Shown piece after piece: positions 1-11,024 of a DNA stretch of 64,000 nt. How positions within the stretch are numbered: the first letter of the stretch is position 1; each line of letters starts with the position of its first letter. The stretch comes from Cinclus cinclus. Taxonomy: Eukaryota > Chordata > Aves > Passeriformes > Cinclidae. The notes under the pieces were generated by a model, which saw only the letters and a program-made list of their open reading frames with translations, had not been told where the DNA came from and did no database searches. The stretch is from contig NW_026912135.1 of NCBI RefSeq assembly GCF_963662255.1, positions 372,001 to 436,000 on the forward strand, given 5' to 3'. The translations under genes were made by a program, and so were the position numbers.

Positions 1-228
1 GCGGAGTGCAACGAGCGCGGCGATATGGGGCCACTTGGCAGGTGGCCGAAGAAAGACGGCTGCCCCGTGAATGTGGTGCCAGAAGGCAAGTTTCCGCAGG
101 GCGTTCCGGGCGAGCTTAATGTGTAGCCGCAGTTGTTCTAGGCGAGTTGTAGCCGAGAAGCTTTCCGTCTCCATTCACGAGACAAGAAAGGCAGAACGCA
201 AGGGCGCACAGGGTTGAGAAGAAAAGTG

Positions 229-303
229 CGCGTAGCGAGCTCGTTGCGGCAGAAGCGAAAGCCAGGAGCAGCGTGCTCGGTGCGAGAAGTAGACGGCGCT
301 TCG
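229..303. other. CpG-dense segment of the monomer (offsets 229-303)
   Basis: Twelve CG dinucleotides fall within 75 bases in M1, far denser than in the rest of the monomer. It recurs in every copy. Several of these CpGs are decayed in some monomers (offset 231 t in E, 236 t in M7, M8, M10 and M41, 256 t in M3), which fits methylation of the array. Whether the segment acts as a CpG island or promoter cannot be told from the sequence. Confidence 0.6.
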
Positions 304-355
304 CCTCCTTGGGTAGTAAAGTGCAGCTGGTCACGAAGGGCAGCCAGCGAAGCTT

Positions 356-375
356 CAGAACAGCAGGCTGTTCTG
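356..375. repeat. Inverted repeat 1 of the monomer (offsets 356-375), repeated in the array
   Basis: The arms cagaacagc and gctgttctg are exact reverse complements, 9 bp each, separated by two bases (ag here, ac in M3, M9, M19, M40, M42 and M43). The only common variant lies in the spacer, so the symmetry is kept. The half-sites resemble a steroid-receptor element (AGAACA/TGTTCT), but they are six bases apart where the classical element has three. A cruciform or protein-binding dyad is possible and untested. Confidence 0.85.
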
Positions 376-427
376 CTCAGCGTACAAGCCTGAAGTGAGT
401 GGCAAGGGCTAAGGGGACAGTTCCAAG

Positions 428-453
428 GCATCTAGCTTTCCTGCTAGCAATGC
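428..453. repeat. Inverted repeat 2 of the monomer (offsets 428-453), intact in family X
   Basis: The left arm gcat-ctagc pairs with gctag and, after a two-base bulge (ca), atgc. The loop is tttcct. In family Y the left arm reads ccagc, which breaks one pair. The site is one of the linked X/Y markers (offset 433). Confidence 0.65.
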
Positions 454-1060
454 CATTTCTACCCTGCTGTGGAAAACATTGTCCTTTGCCCTTATGCTCC
501 GAGAGGCAGAGAGCAACTCGGCAGACGCAGTGCAGAGGGAAAGGACACCGTATCCGTGGGAGCGTGACGCCGCTTAGGCGGGCAAAGCAGAAAGGTGCCG
601 CCCGGCACTGGCTTTGACTTCCTGAGCCTCCTTGCTAGGACAGCAGCTGCCGAAAGCTGGCAACTAGGCTGCCAGAGTGCAGAATGTAGGCGGTGCGGCA
701 CGCCTGCTTGCCGAAAGACAGTATCAGCGAGACAGCGTGCTAGGCTCTGTTTCACAGCTCCTTGGAGAACACGCACTGGAAGAATGCCCTCTCTGTTCCG
801 CAAAAGCTCTGCCACAGTGAAGGTGGAAGAAGCAGCCTGTGGCCACGGGCAGAGCTGGTCAACAGCTGCGCCTAACTTTCCCAAGCTGCGAGAGCATTCT
901 CGGCTGAGTTCTGCTTTGACAGAGCTATTGCTGAACTTTTGCAGTCCCGGAAGCTGCTGAAACCAAGGCTGTGTTCTGCCTCTTCATTCTTGGCTTTCTG
1001 TGCTCCAGCGAGTTGTGAAGCTCGGACACGGCATTCAGCTTTGCCGCCTCTCTGCACGGA

Positions 1061-1086
1061 AAGCACTAGACAGAACTAGTGTGCTT
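1061..1086. repeat. Inverted repeat 3 of the monomer (offsets 1061-1086), strongly conserved
   Basis: Cactag and ctagtg pair exactly across a six-base loop (acagaa). The stem extends by three more pairs (aag with ctt) past a two-base bulge (tg), giving nine pairs. It contains the single SpeI site (actagt) of the monomer. I saw no change within this element in the monomers checked. Adjacent bases do vary, for example ctgcaagg in M41 and ctgcatgg in M40. Confidence 0.75.
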
Positions 1087-1378
1087 CGTGCATGCTCTCT
1101 CCTCCCTTTTATGGTCACTGCTCTGCTTTTTGCTTGGCAGCGTTCAAAGGGTCCACGGCATACATCTTGCACAGCCAGAGGTGGCCGGCGAGGAATACTT
1201 GCTGGCTTAAGTCGTTCCATGCTCAAGGCATTCATCAGAGCAACACAATGTGGGAAAAGAGGAGGGAACATTGCAGGACAAATTTCTATGCTGGAACATT
1301 CTTGTCTGCGAGACAGCTCTCCGCAGCGCTAGTATTTGGCCAGGCTGAAATCAGCGCCGCGGTAAGCCAGTCTGACAA

Positions 1379-2756
1379 GCGGAGTGCAACGAGTGCGGCG
1401 ATATGGGGCCACTTGGCAGGTGGCCGAAGAAAGACGGCTGCCCCGTGAATGTGGTGCCAGAAGGCAAGTTTCAGCAGGGCGTTCCGGGCGAGCTTAATGT
1501 GTAGCCGCAGTTGTTCTAGGCGAGTTGTAGCCGAGAAGCTTTCCGTCTCCATTCACGAGACAAGAAAGGCAGAACGCAAGGGCGCACAGGGTTGAGAAGA
1601 AAAGTGCGTGTAGCGAGCTCGTTGCGGCAGAAGCGAAAGCCAGGAGCAGCGTGCTCGGTGTGAGAAGTAGACGGCGCTTCGCCTCCTTGGGTAGGAAAGC
1701 GCAGCTGGTCACGAAGGGCAGCCAGCGAAGCTTCAGAACAGCAGGCTGTTCTGCTCAGCGTACGAGCCTGAAGTGAGTGGCAAGGGCTAAGGGGACAGTT
1801 CCAAGGCATCTAGCTTTCCTGCTAGCAATGCCATTTCTACCCTGCTGTGGAAAACATTGTCCTTTGCCCTTATGCTCCGAGAGGCAGAGAGCAACTCGGC
1901 AGACGCAGTGCAGAGGGAAAGGACACTGTATCCGTGGGAGCGTGACGCCACTTAGGCGGGCAAAGCAGAAAGGTGCCGCCCGGCACTGGCTTTGACTTCC
2001 TGAGCTTCCTTGCTAGGACAGCAGCTGCCGAAAGCTGGCAACTAGGCTGCCAGAGTGCAGAATGTAGGCGGTGCGGCACGCCTGCTTGCCGAAAGCCAGT
2101 ATCAGCGAGACAGCGTGCTAGGCTCTGTTTCACAGCTCCTTGGAGAACACGCACTGGAAGAATGCCCTCTCTGTTCCGCAAAAGCTCTGCCACAGTGAAG
2201 GTGGAAGAAGCAGCCTGTGGCCACGGGCAGAGCTGGTCAACAGCTGCGCCTAACTTTCCCAAGCTGCGAGAGCATTCTCGGCTGAGTTCTGCTTTGACAG
2301 AGCTATTGCTGAACTTTTGCAGTCCCGGAAGCTGCTGAAACCAAGGCTGTGTTCTGCCTCTTCATTCTTGGCTTTCTGTGCTCCAGCGAGTTGTGAAGCT
2401 CGGACACGGCATTCAGCTTTGCCGCCTCTCTGCACGGAAAGCACTAGACAGAACTAGTGTGCTTCGTGCATGCTCTCTCCTCGCTTTTATGGTCACTGCT
2501 CTGCTTTTTGCTTGGCAGCGTTCAAAGGGTCCACGGCATACATCTGGCACAGCGAGAGGTGGCCGGCGAGGAATACTTGCTGGCTTAAGTCGTTCCATGC
2601 TCAAGGCATTCATCAGAGCAACACAATGTGGGAAAAGAGGAGGGAACATTGCAGGACAAATTTCTATGCTGGAACATTCTTGTCTGCGAGACAGCTCTCC
2701 GCAGCGCTAGTATTTGGCCAGGCTGAAATCAGCGCCGCGGTAAGCCAATCTGACAA
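1379..2756. repeat. M2: X family
   Basis: Offset 16 t, 231 t, 549 t, 572 a and 1168 g, with ggtgtgag near 290. X tail. The 1168 g marks a C-like tail, although 1301 is c. Confidence 0.9.
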
Positions 2757-4134
2757 GCGGAGTGCAACGAGCGCGGCAATATGGGGCCACTTGGCAGGTG
2801 GCCGAAGAAAGACGGCTGCCCCGTGAATGTGGTGCCAGAAGGCAAGTTTCAGCAGGGCGTTCCGGGCGAGCTTAATGTGTAGCCGCAGTTGTTCTAGGCG
2901 AGTTGTAGCCGAGAAGCTTTCCGTCTCCATTCACGAGACAAGAAAGGCAGAACGCAAGGGCGCACAGGGTTGAGAAGAAAAGTGCGCGTAGCGAGCTCGT
3001 TGCGGCAGAAGTGAAAGCCAGGAGCAGCGTGCTCGGTGCGAGAAGTAGACGGCGCTTCGCCTCCTTGGGTAGGAAAGCGCAGCTGGTCACGAAGGGCAGC
3101 CAGCGAAGCTTCAGAACAGCACGCTGTTCTGCTCAGCATACGAGCCTGAAGTGAGTGGCAAGGGCTAAGGGGACAGTTCCAAGGCATCCAGCTTTCCTGC
3201 TAGCAATGCCATTTCTACCCTGCTGTGGAAAACATTCTCCTTTGCCCTTATGCTCCGAGAGGCAGAGAGCAACACGGCAGACGCAGTGCAGAGGGAAAGG
3301 ACACCGTATCCGTGGGAGCGTGACGCTGCTTAGGCGGGCAAAGCAGAAAGGTGCCGCCCGGCACTGGCTTTGACTTCCTGAGCTTCCTTGCTCGGACAGC
3401 AGCTGCCGAAAGCTGGCAACTAGGCTGCCAGAGTGCAGAATGTAGGCGGTGCGGCACGCCTGCTTGCCGAAAGCCAGTATCAGCGAGACAGCGTGCTAGG
3501 CTCTGTTTCACAGCTCCTTGGAGAACACGCACTGGAAGAATGCCCTCTCTGTTCCGCAAAAGCTCTGCCACAGTGAAGGTGGAAGAAGCAGCCTGTGGCC
3601 ACGGGCAGAGCTGGTCAACAGCTGCGCCTAACTTTCCCAAGCTGCGAGAGCATTCTCGGCTGAGTTCTGCTTTGACAGAGCTATTGCTGAACTTTTGCAG
3701 TCCCGGAAGCTGCTGAAACCAAGGCTGTGTTCTGCCTCTTCATTCTTGCCTTCCAGTGCTCCAGCGAGTTGTGAAGCTCGGACACGGCATTCAGCTTTGC
3801 CGCCTCTCTGCACGGAAAGCACTAGACAGAACTAGTGTGCTTCGTGCATGCTCTCTCCTCGCTTTTCTGGTCACTGCTCTGCTTTTTGCTTGGCAGCGTT
3901 CAAAGGGTCCACGGCATACATCTTGCACAGCGAGAGGTGGCCGGCGAGGAATACTTGCTGGCTTAAGTCGTTCCATGCTCAAGGCATTCATCAGAGCAAC
4001 ACAATGTGGGAAAAGAGGAGGGAACATTGCAGGACAAATTTCTATGCTGGAACATTATTGTCTGTGAGACAGCTCTCCGCAGCGCTAGTATTTGGCCAGG
4101 CTGAAATCAGCGCCGCGGTAAGCCAATCTGACAA
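2757..4134. repeat. M3: Y family
   Basis: First Y monomer: 433 c, 481 c, 518 a, 571 t, 637 c and a Y tail. It also has 22 a, 256 t, the ac spacer in inverted repeat 1, 1301 a and 1309 t. Confidence 0.9.
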
Positions 4135-5512
4135 GCGGAGTGCAACGAGCGCGGCGATATGGGGCCACTTGGCAGGTGGCCGAAGAAAGACGGCTGCCCC
4201 GTGAATGTGGTGCCAGAAGGCAAGTTTCAGCAGGGCGTTCCGGGCGAGCTTAATGTGTAGCCGCAGTTGTTCTAGGCGAGTTGTAGCCGAGAAGCTTTCC
4301 GTCTCCATTCACGAGACAAGAAAGGCAGAACGCAAGGGCGCACAGGGTTGAGAAGAAAAGTGCGCGTAGCGAGCTCGTTGCGGCAGAAGCGAAAGCCAGG
4401 AGCAGCGTGCTCGGTGCGAGAAGTAGACGGCGCTTCGCCTCCTTGGGTAGGAAAGCGCAGCTGGTCACGAACGGCAGCCAGCAAAGCTTCAGAACAGCAG
4501 GCTGTTCTGCTCAGCGTACGAGCCTGAAGTGAGTGGCAAGGGCTAAGGGGACAGTTCCAAGGCATCTAGCTTTCCTGCTAGCAATGCCATTTCTACCCTG
4601 CTGTGGAAAACATTGTCCTTTGCCTTTATGCTCGGAGAGGCAGAGAGCAACTCGGCAGACGCAGTGCAGAGGGAAAGGACACCGTATCCGTGGGAGCGTG
4701 ACGCCGCTTAGGCGGGCAAAGCAGAAAGGTGCCGCCCGGCACTGGCTTTGACTTCCTGAGCTTCCTTGCTAGGACAGCAGCTGCCGAAAGCTGGCAACTA
4801 GGCTGCCAGAGTGCAGAATGTAGGCGGTGCGGCACGCCTGCTTGCCGAAAGCCAGTATCAGCGAGACAGCGTGCTAGGCTCTGTTTCACAGCTCCTTGGA
4901 GAACACGCACTGGAAGAATGCCCTCTCTGTTCCGCAAAAGCTCTGCCACAGTGAAGGTGGAAGAAGCAGCCTGTGGCCACGGGCAGAGCTGGTCAACAGC
5001 TGCGCCTAACTTTCCCAAGCTGCGAGAGCATTCTCGGCTGAGTTCTGCTTTGACAGAGCTATTGCTGAACTTTTGCAGTCCCGGAAGCTGCTGAAACCAA
5101 GGCTGTGTTCTGCCTCTTCATTCTTGGCTTTCTGTGCTCCAGCGAGTTGTGAAGCTCGGACACGGCATTCAGCTTTGCCGCCTCTCTGCACGGAAAGCAC
5201 TAGACAGAACTAGTGTGCTTCGTGCATGCTCTCTCCTCGCTTTTATGGTCACTGCTCTGCTTTTTGCTTGGCAGCGTTCAAAGGGTCCACGGCATACATC
5301 TTGCACAGCGAGAGGTGGCCGGCGAGGAATACTTGCTGGCTTAAGTCGTTCCATGCTCAAGGCATTCATCAGAGCAACACAATGTGGGAAAAGAGGAGGG
5401 AACATTGCAGGACAAATTTCTATGCTGGAACATTCTTGTCTGCGAGACAGCTCTCCGCAGCGCTAGTATTTGGCCAGGCTGAAATCAGCGCCGCGGTAAG
5501 CCAATCTGACAA
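4135..5512. repeat. M4: X family
   Basis: Offset 338 c, agccagcaaagc near 341-352 (shared with M11) and 500 g. The cctttatgc reading near offset 489 is private. X tail. Confidence 0.9.
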
Positions 5513-6890
5513 GCGGAGTGCAACGAGCGCGGCGATATGGGGCCACTTGGCAGGTGGCCGAAGAAAGACGGCTGCCCCGTGAATGTGGTGCCAGAAGGCA
5601 AGTTTCAGCAGGGCGTTCCGGGCGAGCTTAATGTGTAGCCGCAGTTGTTCTAGGCGAGTTGTAGCCGAGAAGCTTTCCGTCTCCATTCACGAGACAAGAA
5701 AGGCAGAACGCAAGGGCGCACAGGGTTGAGAAGAAAAGTGCGCGTAGCGAGCTCGTTGCGGCAGAAGCGAAAGCCAGGAGCAGCGTGCTCGGTGCGAGAA
5801 GTAGACGGCGCTTCGCCTCCTTGGGTAGTAAAGTGCAGCTGGTCACGAAGGGCAGCCAGCGAAGCTTCAGAACAGCAGGCTGTTCTGCTCAGCGTACAAG
5901 CCTGAAGTGAGTGGCAAGGGCTAAGGGGACAGTTCCAAGGCATCTAGCTTTCCTGCTAGCAATGCCATTTCTACCCTGCTGTGGAAAACATTGTCCTTTG
6001 CCCTTATGCTCGGAGAGGCAGAGAGCAACTCGGCAGACGCAGTGCAGAGGGAAAGGACACTGTATCCGTGGGAGCGTGACGCCGCTTAGGCGGGCAAAGC
6101 AGAAAGGTGCCGCCCGGCACTGGCTTTGACTTCCTGAGCTTCCTTGCTAGGACAGCAGCTGCCGAAAGCTGGCAACTAGGCTGCCAGAGTGCAGAATGTA
6201 GGCGGTGCGGCACGCCTGCTTGCCGGAAGCCAGTATCAGCGAGACAGCGTGCTAGGCTCTGTTTCACAGCTCCTTGGAGAACACGCACTGGAAGAATGCC
6301 CTCTCTGTTCCGCAAAAGCTCTGCCACAGTGAAGGTGGAAGAAGCAGCCTGTGGCCACGGGCAGAGCTGGTCAACAGCTGCGCCTAACTTTCCCAAGCTG
6401 CGAGAGCATTCTCGGCTGAGTTCTGCTTTGACAGAGCTATTGCTGAACTTTTGCAGTCCCGGAAGCTGCTGAAACCAAGGCTGTGTTCTGCCTCTTCATT
6501 CTTGGCTTTCTGTGCTCCAGCGAGTTGTGAAGCTCGGACACGGCATTCAGCTTTGCCGCCTCTCTGCACGGAAAGCACTAGACAGAACTAGTGTGCTTCG
6601 TGCATGCTCTCTCCTCGCTTTTATGGTCACTGCTCTGCTTTTTGCTTGGCAGCGTTCAAAGGGTCCACGGCATACATCTGGCACAGCGAGAGGTGGCCGG
6701 CGAGGAATACTTGCTGGCTTAAGTCGTTCCATGCTCAAGGCATTCATCAGAGCAACACAATGTGGGAAAAGAGGAGGGAACATTGCAGGACAAATTTCTA
6801 TGCTGGAACATTATTGTCTGCGAGACAGCTCTCCGCAGCGCTAGTATTTGGCCAGGCTGAAATCAGCGCCGCGGTAAGCCAGTTTGACAA
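5513..6890. repeat. M5: X family, G-like head with C-like tail
   Basis: Head 317 t, 322 t and 386 a as in M1. From 500 g onward it has 549 t, 714 g, 1168 g and 1301 a, as in M10. Offset 1372 t is private. Confidence 0.9.
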
Positions 6891-8268
6891 GCGGAGTGCA
6901 ACGAGCGCGGCGATATGGGGCCACTTGGCAGGTGGCCGAAGAAAGACGGCTGCCCCGTGAATGTGGTGCCAGAAGGCAAGTTTCAGCAGGGCGTTCCGGG
7001 CGAGCTTAATGTGTAGCCGCAGTTGTTCTAGGCGAGTTGTAGCCGAGAAGCTTTCCGTCTCCATTCATGAGACAAGAAAGGCAGAACGCAAGGGCGCACA
7101 GGGTTGAGATGAAAAGAGCGCGTAGCGAGCTCGTTGCGGCAGAAGCGAAAGCCAGGAGCAGCGTGCTCGGTGCGAGAAGTAGACGGCGCTTCGCCTCCTT
7201 GGGTAGGAAAGCGCAGCTGGTCACGAAGGGCAGCCAGCGAAGCTTCAGAACAGCAGGCTGTTCTGCTCAGCATACGAGCCTGAAGTGAGTGGCAAGGGCT
7301 AAGGGGACAGTTCCAAGGCATCCAGCTTTCCTGCTAGCAATGCCATTTCTACCCTGCTGTGGAAAACATTCTCCTTTGCCCTTATGCTCCGAGAGGCAGA
7401 GAGCAACACGGCAGACGCAGTGCAGAGGGAAAGGACACCGTATCCGTGGGAGCGTGACGCTGCTTAGGCGGGCAAAGCAGAAAGGTGCCGCCCGGCACTG
7501 GCTTTGACTTCCTGAGCTTCCTTGCTCGGACAGCAGCTGCCGAAAGCTGGCAACTAGGCTGCCAGAGTGCAGAATGTAGGCGGTGCGGCACGCCTGCTTG
7601 CCGAAAGCCAGTATCAGCGAGACAGCGTGCTAGGCTCTGTTTCACAGCTCCTTGGAGAACACGCACTGGAAGAATGCCCTCTCTGTTCCGCAAAAGCTCT
7701 GCCACAGTGAAGGTGGAAGAAGCAGCCTGTGGCCACGGGCAGAGCTGGTCAACAGCTGCGCCTAACTTTCCCAAGCTGCGAGAGCATTCTCGGCTGAGTT
7801 CTGCTTTGACAGAGCTATTGCTGAACTTTTGCAGTCCCGGAAGCTGCTGAAACCAAGGCTGTGTTCTGCCTCTTCATTCTTGCCTTCCAGTGCTCCAGCG
7901 AGTTGTGAAGCTCGGACACGGCATTCAGCTTTGCCGCCTCTCTGCACGGAAAGCACTAGACAGAACTAGTGTGCTTCGTGCATGCTCTCTCCTCGCTTTT
8001 ATGGTCACTGCTCTGCTTTTTGCTTGGCAGCGTTCAAAGGGTCCACGGCATACATCTTGCACAGCGAGAGCTGGCCGGCGAGGAATACTTGCTGGCTTAA
8101 GTCGTTCCATGCTCAAGGCATTCATCAGAGCAACACAATGTGGGAAAAGAGGAGGGAACATTGCAGGACAAATTTCTATGCTGGAACATTCTTGTCTGTG
8201 AGACAGCTCTCCGCAGCGCTAGTATTTGGCCAGGCTGAAATCAGCGCCGCGGTAAGCCAATCTGACAA
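6891..8268. repeat. M6: type D, Y family
   Basis: Offset 178 t, 220 t, 227 a and 382 a, with a Y body and Y tail, 1111 a, 1181 c and 1309 t. It follows a C-like tail, as D does in the HOR. Confidence 0.9.
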
Positions 8269-9646
8269 GCGGGGTGCAACGAGCGTGGCGATATGGGGCC
8301 ACTTGGCAGGTGGCCGAAGAAAGACGGCTGCCCTGTGAATGTGGTGCCAGAAGGCAAGTTTCAGCAGGGCGTTCCGGGCGAGCTTAATGTGTAGCCGCAG
8401 TTGTTCTAGGCGAGTTGTAGCCGAGAAGCTTTCCGTCTCCATTCACGAGACAAGAAAGGCAGAACGCAAGGGCGCACAGGGTTGAGAAGAAAAGTGCGCG
8501 TAGTGAGCTCGTTGCGGCAGAAGCGAAAGCCAGGAGCAGCGTGCTCGGTGCGAGAAGTAGACGGCGCTTCGCCTCCTTGGGTAGGAAAGCGCAACTGGTC
8601 ACGAACGGCAGCCAGCGAAGCTTCAGAACAGCAGGCTGTTCTGCTCAGCGTACGAGCCTGAAGTGAGTGGCAAGGGCTAAGGGGACAGTTCCAAGGCATC
8701 TAGCTTTCCTGCTAGCAATGCCATTTCTACCCTGCTGTGGAAAACATTGTCCTTTGCCCTTATGCTCCGAGAGGCAGAGAGCAACTCGGCAGACGCAGTG
8801 CAGAGGGAAAGGACACCGTATCCGTGGGAGCGTGACGCCGCTTAGGCGGGCAAAGCAGAAAGGTGCCGCCCGGCACTGGCTTTGACTTCCTGAGCTTCCT
8901 TGCTAGGACAGCAGCTGCCGAAAGCTGGCAACTAGGCTGCCAGAGTGCAGAATGTAGGCGGTGCGGCACGCCTGCTTGCCGAAAGCCAGTATCAGCGAGA
9001 CAGCGTGCTAGGCTCTGTTTCACAGCTCCTTGGAGAACACGCACTGGAAGAATGCCCTCTCTGTTCCGCAAAAGCTCTGCCACAGTGAAGGTGGAAGAAG
9101 CAGCCTGTGGCCACGGGCAGAGCTGGTCAACAGATGCGCCTAATTTTCCCAAGCTGCGAGAGCATTCTCGGCTGAGTTCTGCTTTGACAGAGCTATTGCT
9201 GAACTTTTGCAGTCCCGGAAGCTGCTGAAACCAAGGCTGTGTTCTGCCTCTTCATTCTTGGCTTTCTGTGCTCCAGCGAGTTGTGAAGCTCGGACACGGC
9301 ATTCAGCTTTGCCGCCTCTCTGCACGGAAAGCACTAGACAGAACTAGTGTGCTTCGTGCATGCTCTCTCCTCGCTTTTCTGGTCACTGCTCTGCTTTTTG
9401 CTTGGCAGCGTTCAAAGGGTCCACGGCATACATCTTGCACAGCGAGAGGTGGCCGGCGAGGAATACTTGCTGGCTTAAGTCGTTCCATGCTCAAGGCATT
9501 CATCAGAGCAACACAATGTGGGAAAAGAGGAGGGAACATTGCAGGACAAATTTCTATGCTGGAACATTCTTGTCTGCGAGACAGCTCTCCGCAGCGCTAG
9601 TATTTGGCCAGGCTGAAATCAGCGCCGCGGTAAGCCAATCTGACAA
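8269..9646. repeat. M7: E-like first bases, then X family
   Basis: The first bases carry 5 g, 18 t and 66 t. The rest is X with 236 t, 326 a, 338 c and 876 t, plus a private cagatgcgcc near 863-872. Tail X, 1111 c. Confidence 0.9.
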
Positions 9647-11024
9647 GCGGAGTGCAACGAGCGCGGCGATATGGGGCCACTTGGCAGGTGGCCGAAGAAA
9701 GACGGCTGCCCCGTGAATGTGGTGCCAGAAGGCAAGTTTCAGCAGGGCGTTCCGGGCGAGCTTAATGTGTAGCCGCAGTTGTTCTAGGCGAGTTGTAGCC
9801 GAGAAGCTTTCCGTCTCCATTCACGAGACAAGAAAGGCAGAACGCAAGGGCGCACAGGGTTGAGAAGAAAAGTGCGCGTAGTGAGCTCGTTGCGGCAGAA
9901 GCGAAAGCCAGGAGCAGCGTGCTCGGTGCGAGAAGTAGACGGCGCTTCGCCTCCTTGGGTAGGAAAGCGCAGCTGGTCACGAAGGGCAGCCAGCGAAGCT
10001 TCAGAACAGCAGGCTGTTCTGCTCAGCGTACGAGCCTGAAGTGAGTGGCAAGGGCTAAGGGGACAGTTCCAAGGCATCTAGCTTTCCTGCTAGCAATGCC
10101 ATTTCTACCCTGCTGTGGAAAACATTGTCCTTTGCCCTTATGCTCCGAGAGGCAGAGAGCAACTCGGCAGACGCAGTGCAGAGGGAAAGGACACCGTATC
10201 CGTGGGAGCGTGACGCCGCTTAGGCGGGCAAAGCAGAAAGGTGCCGCCCGGCACTGGCTTTGACTTCCTGAGCTTCCTTGCTAGGACAGCAGCTGCCGAA
10301 AGCTGGCAAATAGGCTGCCAGAGTGCAGAATGTAGGCGGTGCGGCACGCCTGCTTGCCGAAAGCCAGTATCAGCGAGACAGCGTGCTAGGCTCTGTTTCA
10401 CAGCTCCTTGGAGAACACGCACTGGAAGAATGCCCTCTCTGTTCCGCAAAAGCTCTGCCACAGTGAAGGTGGAAGAAGCAGCCTGTGGCCACGGGCAGAG
10501 CTGGTCAACAGCTGCGCCTAACTTTCCCAAGCTGCGAGAGCATTCTCGGCTGAGTTCTGCTTTGACAGAGCTATTGCTGAACTTTTGCAGTCCCGGAAGC
10601 TGCTGAAACCAAGGCTGTGTTCTGCCTCTTCATTCTTGCCTTCCTGTGCTCCAGCGAGTTGTGAAGCTCGGACACGGCATTCAGCTTTGCCGCCTCTCTG
10701 CACGGAAAGCACTAGACAGAACTAGTGTGCTTCGTGCATGCTCTCTCCTCGCTTTTATGGTCACTGCTCTGCTTTTTGCTTGGCAGCGTTCAAAGGGTCC
10801 ACGGCATACATCTTGCACAGCGAGAGGTGGCCGGCGAGGAATACTTGCTGGCTTAAGTCGTTCCATGCTCAAGGCATTCATCAGAGCAACACAATGTGGG
10901 AAAAGAGGAGGGAACATTGCAGGACAAATTTCTATGCTGGAACATTCTTGTCTGCGAGACAGCTCTCCGCAGCGCTAGCATTTGGCCAGGCTGAAATCAG
11001 CGCCGCGGTAAGCCAATCTGACAA
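9647..11024. repeat. M8: X family, intermediate tail
   Basis: Offset 236 t and 664 a. The tail reads gccttcctg, mixing Y (993 c, 997 c) and X (999 t); the same mix is in M39. It also has 1111 a and 1333 c. Confidence 0.9.

Larger units (their letters stand above)
1..1378. repeat. M1: X family, G-like head
   Basis: Offset 317 t, 322 t and 386 a in the head recall type G. Private or rare variants are 95 c, 628 c, 718 a and 1176 c. Offset 1105 c is otherwise seen in M40. X tail. Confidence 0.9.

Noticed and set aside
356..375. Glucocorticoid or androgen response element
   Set aside because: The half-sites AGAACA and TGTTCT are present but six bases apart, not three, so the classical receptor-dimer spacing is wrong.
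116..431. Small minus-strand frames of 72 and 97 residues that look like signal or membrane peptides
   Set aside because: The hydrophobic runs are a by-product of Leu/Ala/Ser-coding GC-rich sequence. The two frames overlap each other, and the 72-residue frame is lost in M14 and M39.
492..884. 130-residue open frame on the minus strand, the longest that recurs in nearly every monomer
   Set aside because: It recurs because the DNA recurs. The product is Cys/Ser/Leu/Arg-rich with no motif I recognise, it is overlapped on the plus strand by a 121-residue frame, and M39 truncates it to 94 residues. Changes do not favour synonymous positions by eye. A Ka/Ks test over all monomers would settle it.
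595..960. 121-residue open frame on the plus strand
   Set aside because: It is broken by the offset 696 c-to-a change in M9, M25, M32, M41 and M42, including both B monomers of the HOR, so it is not maintained.
1..1378. CENP-B box
   Set aside because: I looked for TTCG-N4-A-N2-CGGG and its reverse complement around every TTCG and CCCG in the monomer; none fits the core positions.
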